Shown here: positions 11,585 to 22,439 of the stretch, piece after piece
Numbering within the stretch: the stretch's first letter is position 1
Layout of the letters: each line of letters opens with the position of its first letter
Program-made: the position numbers and the translations under genes
Origin: Simmondsia chinensis
Taxonomy: Eukaryota > Streptophyta > Magnoliopsida > Caryophyllales > Simmondsiaceae
NCBI GenBank assembly: GCA_018398585.1
Contig: JAGTTD010000003.1
Location: 5,216,637 to 5,280,636 of the forward strand
DNA: 64,000 nt
Reading direction: 5' to 3'
The notes under the pieces: model-generated
Databases searched by the model: none
Told to the model about the DNA's origin: nothing
Seen by the model: the letters and a program-made list of their open reading frames with translations, nothing else

Positions 11585-11808
11585 TACCGCTGGTTGTGGA
11601 TTTATGCTCTTAATATGGCTGAGAGCAAACTGCAACTGTCAGTCTTTTTGCAAGTAAAGACTGGTTTAAGCCATCTTACTTGTGACCTCACGTGAAGTTT
11701 CTAATTGGTAGAGGTCTAAATTAATATAAAGTTCCCCAGCTGGTAAAGACTGGGTTGACAAAACAGACCGTTCAGATTAAAATAAACAACTTGAGTAAAA
11801 CAACTAGA

Positions 11809-12310
11809 AGCCCCCAGCCGGTAAAGGCTGAGGTAAATAAAACAATGTATTCAAACTAAAGTAAATACACTAAATAACGCTAAATGAGAGCCCCCAGCCA
11901 GCAAGGGCTGGGAAAAATAAAACAACGCATTCAAACTAAAGTAAATACACTAAATAACGTTAAATGAGAGCCCCCAGCCGGCAAGGGCTGGGAAAAGTAA
12001 AACAACGCATCCAAACTAAAGTAAATACTCTAAATAACGCTAAATGAGAGCCCCCAGCCGGCAAGGGCTGGGAAAAGTAAAACAGCGCATTCAAACTAAA
12101 GTAAATACACTAAATAACGCTAAATGAGAGCCCCCAGCCGGCAAGGGCTGGGAAAAGTAAAACAACACATTCAAACTAAAGTAAATACACTATATAACGT
12201 TAAATGAGAGCCCCCAGCCGGCAAGGACTGGGAAAAATAAAACAACGCATTCAAACCAAAGTAAATAACTTTAAGTAAAGCAACTAAAAGCCCCCAGCCG
12301 GTAATGGCTG
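11809..12310. repeat. 80-bp tandem array, 6 full copies plus part
   Basis: Units begin at 11809, 11889, 11969, 12049, 12129, 12209 and (partial) 12289 with AGCCCCCAGCCGG. Each holds CCCAGCC...GGCTGGG, an inverted pair giving a 7-bp stem with a short loop, followed by an AT-rich half with AAACTAAAGTAAATACAC. A more diverged relative lies just upstream at about 11729. Confidence 0.95.
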
Positions 12311-13790
12311 GGTAGAATACATGTCATTTAAGGAATGTCAAACATATAAGGAACATAATTTACATAAGAAGCATTAAGCCTCAAGCTCCTGCCTAGGGAC
12401 TAGGCTAAACATAACGTATATAGGTAAACAAGTCTAGCTGACAAAAGCTTCTGGCTTGATTGGTCATCGCCATCTCGGATATGGTGGTACTAGGTAAATA
12501 CCTTGCTATGGGCTTGTTTATGACTCTAAGCCAAACTAACATAAATAGCTTGTTTATAACGAAACTCGCACCCAGGGCACGTTGGGTTTATTTTATTTTC
12601 CTGCTTGCTATTGAAATCATTCATTTCGACAAGGTGTTGCCTCATAGATTAATAGCTATACGTGCGAGTTCAGGCATATGTACGAAAATATGCTAGAACT
12701 TGACTAATACGGTTCAGTTTAGTCACATCTAAATTTGCTAAAGTGATTAAATATGAAGGCGCTTGTTTGGTGGCGATCGAACAAGCCAGCCTTGGTTCAA
12801 TTAGGGTTAAATTGGCGTAGTCCGATGGAACTTGATTGAATTTATTCAAACTTTAGACCTATTAATTCGAGTTTTTAGATCAAGGTCCACACCGAACAAT
12901 AGTAATGGTTTAATTTCGCACTAACATTTGCAATCTTATTGAAGTTTTTGAATTACAATAACTAAAAATGATCTTCAGTCTAGACATGAACTAGAGAGAG
13001 AGATGAGGATAATTAAGCTCTAATCAAAGAGCGAAGGTAGAAATCGGCTGCGAGTAGTCCGTATTGGTTTTAGATTCAAGGATTATTCTTATTTAAGCTT
13101 AACCTAATAAAAGGCTTTAATTGCTAGTTTAGCGTTTCACCACCAGAAGACCTTTATCAAAATCCTACACTGTTTTTTATACACAAAACAATGCTCGATG
13201 TTCCAAGAAATATTTTACTTTCGATTACGACTACAACATATGCAGCCATACTTAGAAGCCGGATGATGTCCTCCGCAATGATTATAAACAGAAACCTGGC
13301 AAGTTTCCTCAAATCCCTAGCCAAGATATACATCTTCAAATATACCTTGAATTGTCTTACCTCCCAGTTTTATTTTATCCATTTCTTTATGAGTTCATCA
13401 TCATGTAACAACTATATGAAGCTTTACATCACTCAAAATAATTAAGTTCTATATATTGATGGTTGAAATGATGACCGGTGCCAAGAATCAAGCAAGAAAT
13501 GTAATAGTACCAAGGGTTTAATCTTTTCATTCAGCTAAATTCAAATCCCACTGGATCAGCAAACTAAACTTGCTAAATTGGGAGTGTATATGGGCTGAGT
13601 TAAACCAAATCGCATCAGGCCTAGGGCTTGGCTTGTCAATATCCAACATGGGTTGAGCCCAACTGGAAGCTTAGCAAGCCTAGATACTTTGAGTTTGAAC
13701 TCAGCTCGTTATTAAGTCAAGATTGTGGGTGGCGCTGGGCGGTGGCACCCAACTACCCTTGCTGATGATCTTGCGTCTTTGAAGAAACCT
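12311..13790. other. AT-richer interior segment of the LARD-like element
   Basis: Base composition drops toward the AT-rich level of the window flanks between about 12430 and 13740, unlike the rest of the element interior. Frames of 60-84 codons on both strands overlap one another and resemble no family. This may be a nested insertion or older filler; no boundaries or duplications could be established. Confidence 0.4.
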
Positions 13791-13794
13791 TTGC

Positions 13795-14160
13795 CAGTAT
13801 TACCGGCGGCAATTTTTAAGCTGGTTTATTTTAGTGTTATTCGTAGGTTATCCGTGATAGTTTATGATATCATTAGTTGGTAGTAGTTTATCTACTGCCA
13901 ATTTCTTCTTACTCAGGTCTAAAGGTGGATAACGATGTTCCCAAAGAGTTTTCGCTAGCTTCGTTGGCGGTAGCTTAAGTCTTGAGACGTTGATGGTAAC
14001 ATCTCTGCTAGTGCATCCCCTGCCACACCTGTTGGCGGTATCCCAGCTAGGCTAGTTGCTTTTATTGGGGAGCTCAACCTGATGTATTATTGTTGGCACC
14101 GCTTCGAGAATACATGCCCAGTCCGGGGGCGGTAGTATCGTCATTTGGGGGAGCCCCCTG
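13795..14160. repeat. Diverged long repeat, copy 1 of 3
   Basis: This segment shares an ordered set of phrases (CAATTTCTTCTT, AAAGGTGG, TTGGCGGTAGC, GTCTTGAGACGTTGA, TGCTAGTG) with 16760-17040 and 17275-17510. The order is kept but spacing drifts, so the interior contains an old higher-order repeat of about 300-450 bp. Confidence 0.6.
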
Positions 14161-16110
14161 CTTGATGGCCCGGCTATGTTTAGCTTCTTGTTTTAATCCT
14201 AGTCCTTTTTATTCGTACTCTTGGGCAGTTGCAGTTAATCCTTGTTACCTTGCACGTCTATCAAGTTAATTTAAGTTCTTGCCGTTAGATAAGAGCCTCT
14301 AGTTTAGTAATTAACGGCAGCCTCTAGTTACTAACTGTGGTGGGTCATATTGTGGAAAGATAAGTCATAAGCTCCTCGTTCCCGATCGTTAGCTGGGGTG
14401 GGACGTGCCGTAAATAGCCCGTGTGTACTCTGTATATGAGTACAGAGTAGGGAATAGCGTGAACCCATATTGTAGAATAATAGTTTCAAATAGAAACAAA
14501 TAGTAAAATTTGTGAGTCATACTAGCAAGAAACCCGTGCAGGAGCCGGAGGGGGAAGAGATCAACATATAGGCATAGTGTCACGGTCCTGTTGTGGATCG
14601 TGACATGGTGCGTTTGCGAGCCTTCGTGTTTCATACACGCGCACCTGCATCGGTGTGGGCGGTGTGGGCGGCCCAGTGTTGTGCGCTGCCTGCATGTAGT
14701 GTTTTGCGCTGTGTCACAAGCCACATCTTGGTTGCGAAAGTTCCTTGGCTTAAGAAAGACACATGTCGTTGAAGTCGGGCTTTGGGGCATCAGGTGCCCT
14801 AACCCCGAATAGTGGTACTTAAATTATTTATCCCAGTAACGCGAGCGGGCCTCGGTGTAACTGCGAGGGCAACATGAGGTTTGCACGTGAGTAGGACGCT
14901 CCGTGGACATGGTGGTGGGCTGAGGGCCGACCGTGCGCGTAATCCATCCTAGAAAGGCTTGGTCCCTCGTTTGGGCTGTGCGGCGCAATATCGAAGCGCT
15001 CTAACTTGTAGGATTTAACATTCGATTGGCGAGAGCACTTGTGATGCTCGAGCCCCCTTGTGAGCTGCGGTGCGCACCAGCTCCGTTTACCGCTTGACAG
15101 CGCGGATGCGGCAACTTCGTGCCTTAAGGATAGAGGTAGGGGCGGTTGGTCATTCGTTAACGGGAGCCCAGATTCGACTTATGCTACGAGGCGATCGCTT
15201 TCTCGAGTAAGTGGCACGCTACTCGTGTGGGATCGTGTCAGTTCCTTATAAAGGCAGCGGCCTCACACATGAGGCGCGCCTAAGGGGCTTTGTGGCCCTT
15301 GCATGTTGCTCTGGAACATGACTATGTAAGTCTACTCCTAAGGGAATGTCCCGAGTAATTGAGACACAGTGTTGAAACTCAAAGGGGTGTCAGTGAGGTC
15401 TGACATTAGCGATGGCGTCTGGCGGCTGTGTCGGTCCACGGAGCGGGGTTCCTAGAGGTTGAGATGCATTACCGGAACAGAAGGATTACTAGAGACCATT
15501 GCATCTTGTGTTAGGCAAAAGCTAACCACCTGTGAGTCTCCATGTTAGGTGAAGGTTACCCACCCCACAACTTTGTGCTTTCTTTTTTAGCTGGAACAAC
15601 ACCATCACACGCTTCCACGTTTAGTGGAAGTTAACCGCCCACCATTTTGTAGAACGGTGAACTTTTACATTAGGGGAAAGGCTAACCACGGATGATAATT
15701 CTAGCTTCCAGTTCTTGTTCCAAGGCTAAGTTAACACAAACCACACAAAGGGACGTTAAAGCTCTAGCCCCAAGCAAGGGCTTAAGTGGAACATAAATCA
15801 CATAAGTAACGCATATCGCGCAAATTGCTCGGAGAACGTAATTCACATAAGGAATGTGAATCACAGAAAGCACTAAGCCCCCGGTTCATAGTCGGGGACC
15901 GGGTTAGATGAAAATCCCATAGGGAACGTTAATCACGTAATTTCCTACGAAAAAGATAAATTACGTAAAATTATATGAAGAACGCTGAATCCCCATTGTC
16001 AAGCGAACACCGTTGTTCGCGGTTACCAAGGAACGGTAAGTTCCGCAGTTGCTGAGAGGCGCCCTGTAAGCCTAAAGAATAACATGTCCCTTGAATTGTG
16101 AACATAAAGG
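14161..16110. other. GC-rich noncoding interior of the LARD-like element
   Basis: No gag or pol similarity was seen in any frame. The largest frame (14389-14790, minus, 133 codons) is Cys/His/Arg-rich without a recognisable domain, and a competing frame of 73 codons lies opposite. TGTTAGG...AAAGCTAACCAC-type motifs recur between 15500 and 15690. AACATAA...CACATAAG motifs at 15780-15900 echo those at 12340-12400. Confidence 0.5.
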
Positions 16111-16113
16111 GTG

Positions 16114-16138
16114 TTTTTTTTTTTTTTTTTTTTTTTTA
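16114..16138. repeat. Poly(T) tract, about 25 bases
   Basis: An uninterrupted T run inside the LARD-like element followed by ATAAAAAAT. It might mark the tail of a retroposed insert on the minus strand, but no duplication was found. Confidence 0.7.
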
Positions 16139-16211
16139 TAAAAAATTTCATCCTTAGCCCCAAGAGTATTAGCCTCTTCATTCGAGAATGGACGAACCAA
16201 GACGGGAATAG

Positions 16212-16595
16212 GAATACCACCAGGGTATAGAAGTACCGCTAGGGTGTGAGAGTACCGCTAGGGTGTAGGAGTACCGTTAGGGTGTGAGAGTACCGCTAGG
16301 GTGTTGAAGTACAGCTAGGGTGTAGGAGTACCGCTGGGGTGTTGAAGTACCGCTAGGGTGTTAGAGTACCGCTAGGGTATAGGAGTACCGCTAGGGTGTC
16401 AGAGTACCGCTAGGGTAGAGAAGTACCGCTAGGATGTCAGAGTACCGCTAGGGTGTAGAAGTACCGCCAGGGTGTGAGAGTACCGCTAGGGTGTCAGAGT
16501 GCCGCTAGGGTGTAGGAGTACAGCTAGGGTGTGAGAGTACCGCTAGGGTGTTAGAGTACCGCTAGAGTGTAGGAGTACTGCTAGGGTATGCTTAT
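16212..16595. repeat. 19-bp tandem array, about 20 copies
   Basis: About twenty head-to-tail copies of AGTACCGCTAGGGTGTAGG, with the final three bases (AGG, GAG, CAG, TGA, TAG) varying most. The period is a nearly constant 19 bp. Noncoding: frames across it contain stops. The TACCGC core is shared with the 62-bp array and, reversed, with the LTR minisatellite. Confidence 0.95.
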
Positions 16596-16679
16596 GACGT
16601 TTCCTTCCTAGGGAGGCGGTAGTCTTAGTGAACGGTGTTTCCCCTTAACAATGGCAATCTAAAGCATTGCTGATTTAAG

Positions 16680-17600
16680 GTGGCGCGTGTATTATTAGTT
16701 TTTCCGCCTAGTACCCAAAACTTGGCGCTAACCTTTGGTATAAAATCTTAGCTAGGTCAGCTGGTGGGAGTTCCTGTCCCAGATTGTTGACGGTAATGGC
16801 CAAGCTAAGCCCATTTGCTTTAGCGTTGTTGGTTATTCACGGTAGTATACGCACCGTTGGTATTGGTTCACCTAGGAGCAATTTCTTCTTGACTTAGGTT
16901 AGAAGGTGAGTAGTGAAGCTCTTAAAGTGTTTTTAACCACCTTGTTAGTGGACGTTCAAGTTTTGAGACGTTACGGACGACATCTTTGCTAGTGGGACCT
17001 CCGCCATGGTTGTTGGCGAGTCCATCCCAACACGTTACATAGTGCGTAGCCATCTATGGTTGGTTGCGCGTATTTTATCGAATTTTGTGACGATCGGGTT
17101 TTGGCTAGACGGGCGGAGGGCACCGTTTTGTGACCACACTGTTACCTTTAAGGGATTATCCCCAAGATTGTTAGTGGTTGCCTTTTTCAGGTTACGTGGC
17201 CATGCGTTACCCATTAAAGGGGCAAACGAGGCCACCCGGCCAAGTTTGTCGGGGTTAGGGTCTAGCCAAGCTTGCTGGTGGCAGCTTCACAGTTTGTTTA
17301 TTTTGACGCTGTTTGTTAGCTGCCCACGGTAGCCTATGGCACTGTTGGTGGGTGTTGGCCCAACTAGTGGTGAAGTTTCCCTATACCTAAGTTGAAAGGT
17401 GAGTGGTGGAGCTTTAAAAGAGCATTCGCCAACAAAATTGGCGGTAGCTCGAGTCTTGGGGCGCTGAAGACAACGTCCCCACTATCACGCTCGTTGGTAG
17501 TGTTCCGATTAAGTTGGACACCCAAGAGGCAAACTTTGATGGGTTTAGCCTTACGTGTTATTATTGGCGAAACCCCCAGCTTTGGGCGGCATTTTTTATA
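16680..17600. repeat. Diverged long repeats, copies 2 and 3
   Basis: Segments 16760-17040 and 17275-17510 repeat the ordered phrases of 13795-14160: CAATTTCTTCTT, AGAAGGTGAGTAGTG / GAAAGGTGAGTGGTG, TTTTGAGACGTTACGG / CTTGGGGCGCTGAAG. A 108-codon plus frame at 17006-17332 falls inside and has no recognisable domain. Confidence 0.55.
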
Positions 17601-18235
17601 AAAAGAGTTGCGTCTAGCTTTATATATTGACCGCTAGCATGGTTCACCCATTTACTCGATATTGATGCTTCCGATTTGGGTGGACTTAGGTGTGTAATTT
17701 GAACGACATGTTTTGACTCGCCAAACTAATAATCCTTAAACATGTATTTAAGAATCAATTCATGAACAGTAGAATTTAAAGTTACAGTGCAGTATTCTTA
17801 TGGTACGGACAATAAACTTTAACAATAATCCTTGAAACTAACATATTTAGTTTCCTGGTACAATTAATATTGAAATTACAGTACAAGTACTTGCGCTAAT
17901 GTAGACCTTATAAATGCTTGCATTAAAGGAAATTGGACAAATACCCTAAATTTTCTCTCTCTCCCTTTTTTTTTCTTTTTTTAATATATATTTTTTTAAG
18001 CTACGAATTTTACTTATTTATTTTTTCTTATTTTTTTTTATTTAGGAGTAAAGCTTGTCCCAAATTTATTGACAACTTACATCTAAAATCCTAATTTAGA
18101 GGTATTACAAGGCAAATAAACAGAGAAAAAGTTAAATTAAAGACTTATCTGATGTAAACGAGTCCTGTAGCCCCCAGTTTCGTGAGGGTCTTAGGCAATT
18201 TGTACGGGGGTAGCAGGTTAAACGCTGGCAACTAT
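17601..18235. other. Noncoding leader of the LARD-like element
   Basis: On the minus strand this is the untranslated leader downstream of the primer-binding site. It is AT-rich with T runs around 17960-18050. No start codon followed by a gag-like frame is seen, which supports the non-autonomous call. Confidence 0.5.
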
Positions 18236-18256
18236 CTTCCCACAGACGACGCCAAT
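18236..18256 (-). other. Primer-binding site of the LARD-like element
   Basis: Directly after the 5' LTR on the minus strand the sequence is ATTGGCGTCGTCTGTGGGAA. This resembles the TGGCGCCGTCTGTGGG-type primer sites of plant Ty3/gypsy (Tat/Ogre-side) elements, with a C-to-T change. The tRNA identity (Arg or Asp) is not certain from memory; the position and TGGCG start are directly visible. Confidence 0.65.
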
Positions 18257-19276
18257 TGTTTCGGGGATTTTGGGTTAGATTCTTTTAGATGAGAGCGAGA
18301 CTCAACCCTCACTGTGGAAGTAGCTGCTAGCGTTTATCCTGATATCACTGCGAAATAAAAAAGGCCGTTAGAGGGAATCACGGGTTGGCCCGTGGGAGAC
18401 CCCTCCGATGCCTAAGTCAGTGAAAGCATAATAAACGCAAATAATAAGTAAATAGTATAAATAAACAATAATAAATACTTATCGCATATGGAGAGGGGGT
18501 CCTCGGTCACTGGTGGCCGGAATCCGTACTGGCGAGGAGGCCGGAATCCGTACCGGCGACATACGGGTGGCCCTGGTGTAGAAAAAGGTAGAGGAGAGAG
18601 AAAGAGAAGAGCCCGTCCGTACCGGCTAGCCATAGGGGAGGAGAGAGAGAATCGGGCCCCCCCAGGGGAGGAGAGAGAGAGAATCGGGCCCCCCCTTCTC
18701 TTGTTGTTGTAGTGGTTATTTATAGAGGGGGGTTGGTGTTGGCGGTAGGTGGTGACGTTGGCGGTAGGTGGTAAGCATGGGCGGTAGGCGGTAGGTGGTA
18801 CCGTTAGCGGTAGGTGGTGCTTGGCGGTAGGGGTAGGCCTTGGCGGTAGTGGGTGGTGTTGGCGGTTGGTGTGCTTTGGCGGTAGTGGTAGGCCTTGGCA
18901 GTAGGCGGTAAGCGGTAGGCAGTAGGTGGTAGGCGGTAGGCGTGCCTTGGCGGTTGACGGTATGAGTGCTTGGCGGTAGGGGTAGGCCTTGGCGGTAGTG
19001 AGTGACGTTGGCGGTAGACGGTAGGAGAAGAGGGAGAAAAGGGGAGAGGAGTGGGGCGTCCGTACAGCTACAGGAGAGAAGAGAGAGAGCCTGAGGAGAG
19101 AGAGAGAGTTCTGAGGAGAGAGAGAGAGCTGGGAGAGTTTCAGGAGAAGGAGAGAGAGAGAGAGCACACGCGGGAGAGAGAAAGGGGAGGGGAAAAATTA
19201 AATAAATTTTATTTTATTTTTATTATTATTTTATTACCCTATTTTAATATTAACCTGACTATTTTTACCTTCTACA
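18257..19276 (-). repeat. 5' LTR (right copy) of the LARD-like element
   Basis: It starts TGTTTCGGGGATTTTGG and ends CTTCTACA, homologous to 8808-9832. It carries the same CCGTACCGGCGA repeats, minisatellite and GA-rich tracts. On the minus strand CTATAAATAA (18717-18726) is a good TATA box for transcription into the element. A long minus-strand frame (18412-19167, 251 codons) is low-complexity Leu/Ser/Pro sequence encoded by the minisatellite and GA tracts, and I do not accept it as a gene. Confidence 0.9.
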
Positions 19277-19281
19277 GTATA
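19277..19281. repeat. TSD GTATA (right) of the LARD-like element
   Basis: Identical to 8803-8807. Confidence 0.85.
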
Positions 19282-19409
19282 TGACATGCACATTGTATAA
19301 GCATGTATATGTCCTTGAGAAGGGGTTGATGTCAGCTGGGTATAAAATGATGTCAAAAGCTAAATGAGTAGTCTAGAATTTATTGTCACTGTCTCACTTA
19401 AGTCATCTT

Positions 19410-19462
19410 ACATATATATATGTATGCATGTATGTATGTATGCATACGTCCTACATACATAC

Positions 19463-19558
<96 letters not shown>

Positions 19559-19636
19559 ATGTATGTATATACGTATACGTCCTACATATATATGTATGCA
19601 TGTATGTATGTATGTATACGCAGGTATGTATGTATG
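19410..19636. repeat. (TA)n / (TATG)n compound microsatellite
   Basis: A TA run of about 90 bases (19462-19554) is flanked by TATG/TACA repeats on both sides, with CGTCCTACATA on each side as well. Several frames of 90-135 codons consist only of Ile-Tyr or Tyr-Met-Cys repeats and are artefacts. Confidence 0.95.
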
Positions 19637-19637
19637 T

Positions 19638-19727
19638 ACGACAAATAAACTTTAAGTATATTGTGGTAAACGTAAAAATAGAGCTTTCATTTTCTTTTTG
19701 TCTATACGACAAATAAACTTTAAGTAT
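19638..19727 (+). repeat. Direct repeat pair, 22 bp, 68 bases apart
   Basis: ACGACAAATAAACTTTAAGT occurs at 19638 and 19706 and is identical over 22 bases, next to the microsatellite. It looks like a local duplication of about 68 bp whose remaining bases have diverged. Confidence 0.7.
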
Positions 19728-21733
19728 TTTGTTGTATGTCTTAGCTATAAATATATGAATAGTTAGATCCAACACACATGGCGATGAGAAATGGCTGAAT
19801 TGCATGTTTCATATGGGCTTAACGACAATATGATTCATAATAAAATGGGCATATGCAATATGCCAAATATGATGCATACATAGAATTGATCAATACAAGA
19901 AAGGCTTGGATTATTACCTATGCCTTTAGAGCATGTATATTCGATTACTTATCAAATTCAACATATGGGATAATTTAAAACCAAAACTTTTTGCATACGA
20001 GACATAAAATGCCGATCCATAAATATACGAATAATGCAGTGATCCTCTTAGCCAAATTTTGTTGCAAAGCCTTTTTAATGCGATCAATTGTATATGTATG
20101 ACTTCTAATATTTATTTTAACAAGGGTTTTAGGATAGGGAGAGTCAAACTCAAACTTTATAGAATGGAATAGGAGTAAGAAAAACTTTAGGTCAAAAGTA
20201 AGACAATGGGATGAGGAGGTAAGAAAGTAGAATAATGCGCTAATAAGGGCCATGTATATCCTGGGAGGTGGGAAATGAGGGTCGAACCTGAGACTTGATG
20301 CTCTAGAAGTTGGTAGTCTAAACCCTTCTTATGTTAAAGCTTTAGCATGCTCTTTATAGGGAAATGGGCGTGGATGAGGTGCCATTGAGAAAATTTAGCA
20401 TTGTTCCTCAGTCAACATGTGGTCATATTCTTTGATTAACTTTTGGTCTTAGTTTCATCCCTTAGCCAAAACATGGAACTGAGAGTCCAGAATCACTGCA
20501 TAAGAATGCGTGATCAAAAATAGAAAAATGTCAACCGCCATTTGCAACATGATGTAGTAGAAAAGGTACCTTATAAGCTGAAGCATTTAGCTCAGAGAAT
20601 GGGGTCTTTTTCGCGTTGGCCTTACCAAATCTAGGCATTGAATTTAAAGGAAAAAAGATTAGCAAAAAAGTGAAAAAAATTGAAAGAGAATCAATATGGG
20701 CTAGAAATTTGATGCGAAAAGAAAACGTGAAATCGATTTAAACATGTCAAAATTCAAAAATGTAACTTGAATCCACGAAAAGAGAAAAAGGAACTAGGAT
20801 TTTATACTAAGTAGTAGATGAATGAGCAATACAAATAGCTATAGAGAGTATTTATAGGCAAACAAAGAAACTCTAACTTTCCGTGGCGACCACTACCAAC
20901 ACCAGACCCTTGAATTTCCGTGCTCACTCCCATCCTTAGACATCATCAGTATTTCAAGGAAGACCACCTTGAATTGGTCATCACGTCCACTTCACTCAGA
21001 TTGGTCATCACGTCTACTTCGGCTCTAGATCTTCAACTTCATGCCCTTCATCCCCCATTTAGCTTCGCTGTAGACCTTGTTCAAAGTTGGGCACTATATC
21101 TACCTAACTTTGATTATGTTGCGTAATTAGACCATGGGATAAAGGATCTTGCACTTCAAAACTTGTCGTACTTCTACTTTTATCATACTTTTGGCTTTAG
21201 AATGCGGATATTTTGAGATTTTAGGCCTTTATCAGATAATTATTCTAATATTTTAGTATATGTAATCAAGTAGCATGAGATTCGAAAAAAATTTATAACT
21301 CATATATATTGCTAAAATAAGAATGTAGCGAATTTTTTACCTGAAATTTAAACATGCACATGATTAATGGTCTATTTGTTCATGGGGAAAATAAGATTCT
21401 ATGAATTGTTTTTCATCTTTTTCATTGTTTGGCGCACATTCTTTGACAATAAAGATTTACTTTGTTATTATTTTAACAAAATAAGTTTTCATCATTTTTA
21501 ATTTCTATATAATAGTATATTAGAAGATATCAATTAGATATATCGGGATTTAAACATTTATTACATATGTATTTTGATGTTTCAATAATATACACTGATG
21601 TACCACTTAGTTTAAAAGTTTTATAACCCAAGTACTCTGAAGTTTAAGATTTTATGGATCAGGTATCTTTTGCCAAATTTTGGTAAATTTAAAATGAAAG
21701 TTGTTGATGTTGAACATGAGTTTCACAATATAT
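19728..21733. other. AT-rich spacer, no gene seen
   Basis: Only short frames without recognisable domains (for example 92 codons minus at 19975-20253). Near 20965-21020, TTGGTCATCACGTCYACTTC is locally duplicated. Nothing supports a host gene. Confidence 0.45.
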
Positions 21734-21802
21734 ACAACAACAACAACAACAATAACAACAAATCCAGTGCCTCGGAAGGCTCCCGTCTAAGCATTGGAAG
21801 CT
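21734..21802 (-). mobile_element. Short RTE-type 3' end with (TTG)n tail, minus
   Basis: On the plus strand a run of CAA repeats is followed by CCAGTGCCTCGGAAGGCTCC. This is the reverse of the LINE/SINE 3' end seen at 60514-60570 (CCCAGTGCCTCGCGGCTCCC). Only about 40 bases of body remain, so it is an extreme 5' truncation. No duplication was identified. Confidence 0.6.
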
Positions 21803-22439
21803 AACTAGGGTTTGCAAATAAAGATTTTCAGATATGTTTGTGTCTGCTAGATTGGGCTTACTTTTAAAAGACTCATCCTTTATAACTAGCAAAGACTAGA
21901 AACAGTCTATACATGACTGGTTTTAGATGCGGATGCTAATATATATAGTTCAATTGTTTGTGTGTATGTATGATGTTTTAGATGTATTTATGAAGTATAA
22001 TGAATTCATTTTTCATGTGGTAATACTGCAGTTTGGTGAGCATTTCTTGGGAGACAATTGCATTTGAGGGAAATATACATTGACATTATTGGTGCTTATG
22101 AGTTAATAACCATATTAATTCGGAGCTCACATTCTTATGATTGTTTACCAATGAATAGCTCAAGAATGCATATGAATTTGCATGAGTTAGTACATGATGC
22201 TTATAAGTTAAGAGATGTAGAGAAAATCATAACATACTCCTTTCCAAATTCAGAAATAGGAATTGAACTTTCTATTATATTATGCAAATAGGAATGTTTT
22301 AGTGTCATAATATATTCCAATTGAAAGTCATGTTCTCTATTTACTAAGAAAATTCTTATGATGTTGTGTATAGGCTCTATGACAATGTTTTAGTGTAATA
22401 ATTTGCCTTTATGCTAAAAAATTGAGATTGAGCTTATGT
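21803..22439. other. Spacer, no gene seen
   Basis: AT-rich. A 77-codon frame at 22058-22291 is methionine- and isoleucine-rich and has no known domain. Confidence 0.4.

Larger units (their letters stand above)
8808..19276 (-). mobile_element. Giant non-autonomous LTR retrotransposon (LARD-like), complete
   Basis: Two LTRs of about 1.02 kb (8808-9832, 18257-19276) begin TG and end CA. GTATA lies on both outer sides (8803-8807 and 19277-19281), a perfect 5-bp duplication, so the element is structurally complete. A primer-binding site adjoins the right LTR on the minus strand and a purine-rich tract adjoins the left LTR, which sets minus orientation. The 8.4-kb interior has no recognisable gag, protease, reverse transcriptase or integrase. 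Much of it is made of tandem arrays and diverged longer repeats, and it is visibly GC-richer than its flanks. Large retrotransposon derivatives (LARDs) have this architecture and are mobilised by proteins from partner elements; assignment to that class is from structure. Lineage is probably Ty3/gypsy, from the primer site. Confidence 0.85.

Noticed and set aside
11213..12310. Regular repeats that might suggest a CRISPR array
   Set aside because: Units are contiguous with no unique spacers, in a plant retrotransposon. They are minisatellites.
14389..14790. 133-codon minus-strand frame with many Cys and His
   Set aside because: Cysteine spacing fits no zinc-finger pattern I know, an opposite-strand frame competes, and it sits in a non-autonomous element interior.
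18412..19167. 251-codon minus-strand frame rich in Leu, Ser, Pro and Thr
   Set aside because: It lies wholly inside the LTR and translates the GGCGGTAGG minisatellite and GA tracts. The equivalent region of the other LTR is broken, and no domain is visible.
19364..19805. Four overlapping frames of 90-135 codons on both strands
   Set aside because: They are translations of the (TA)n and (TATG)n microsatellite.
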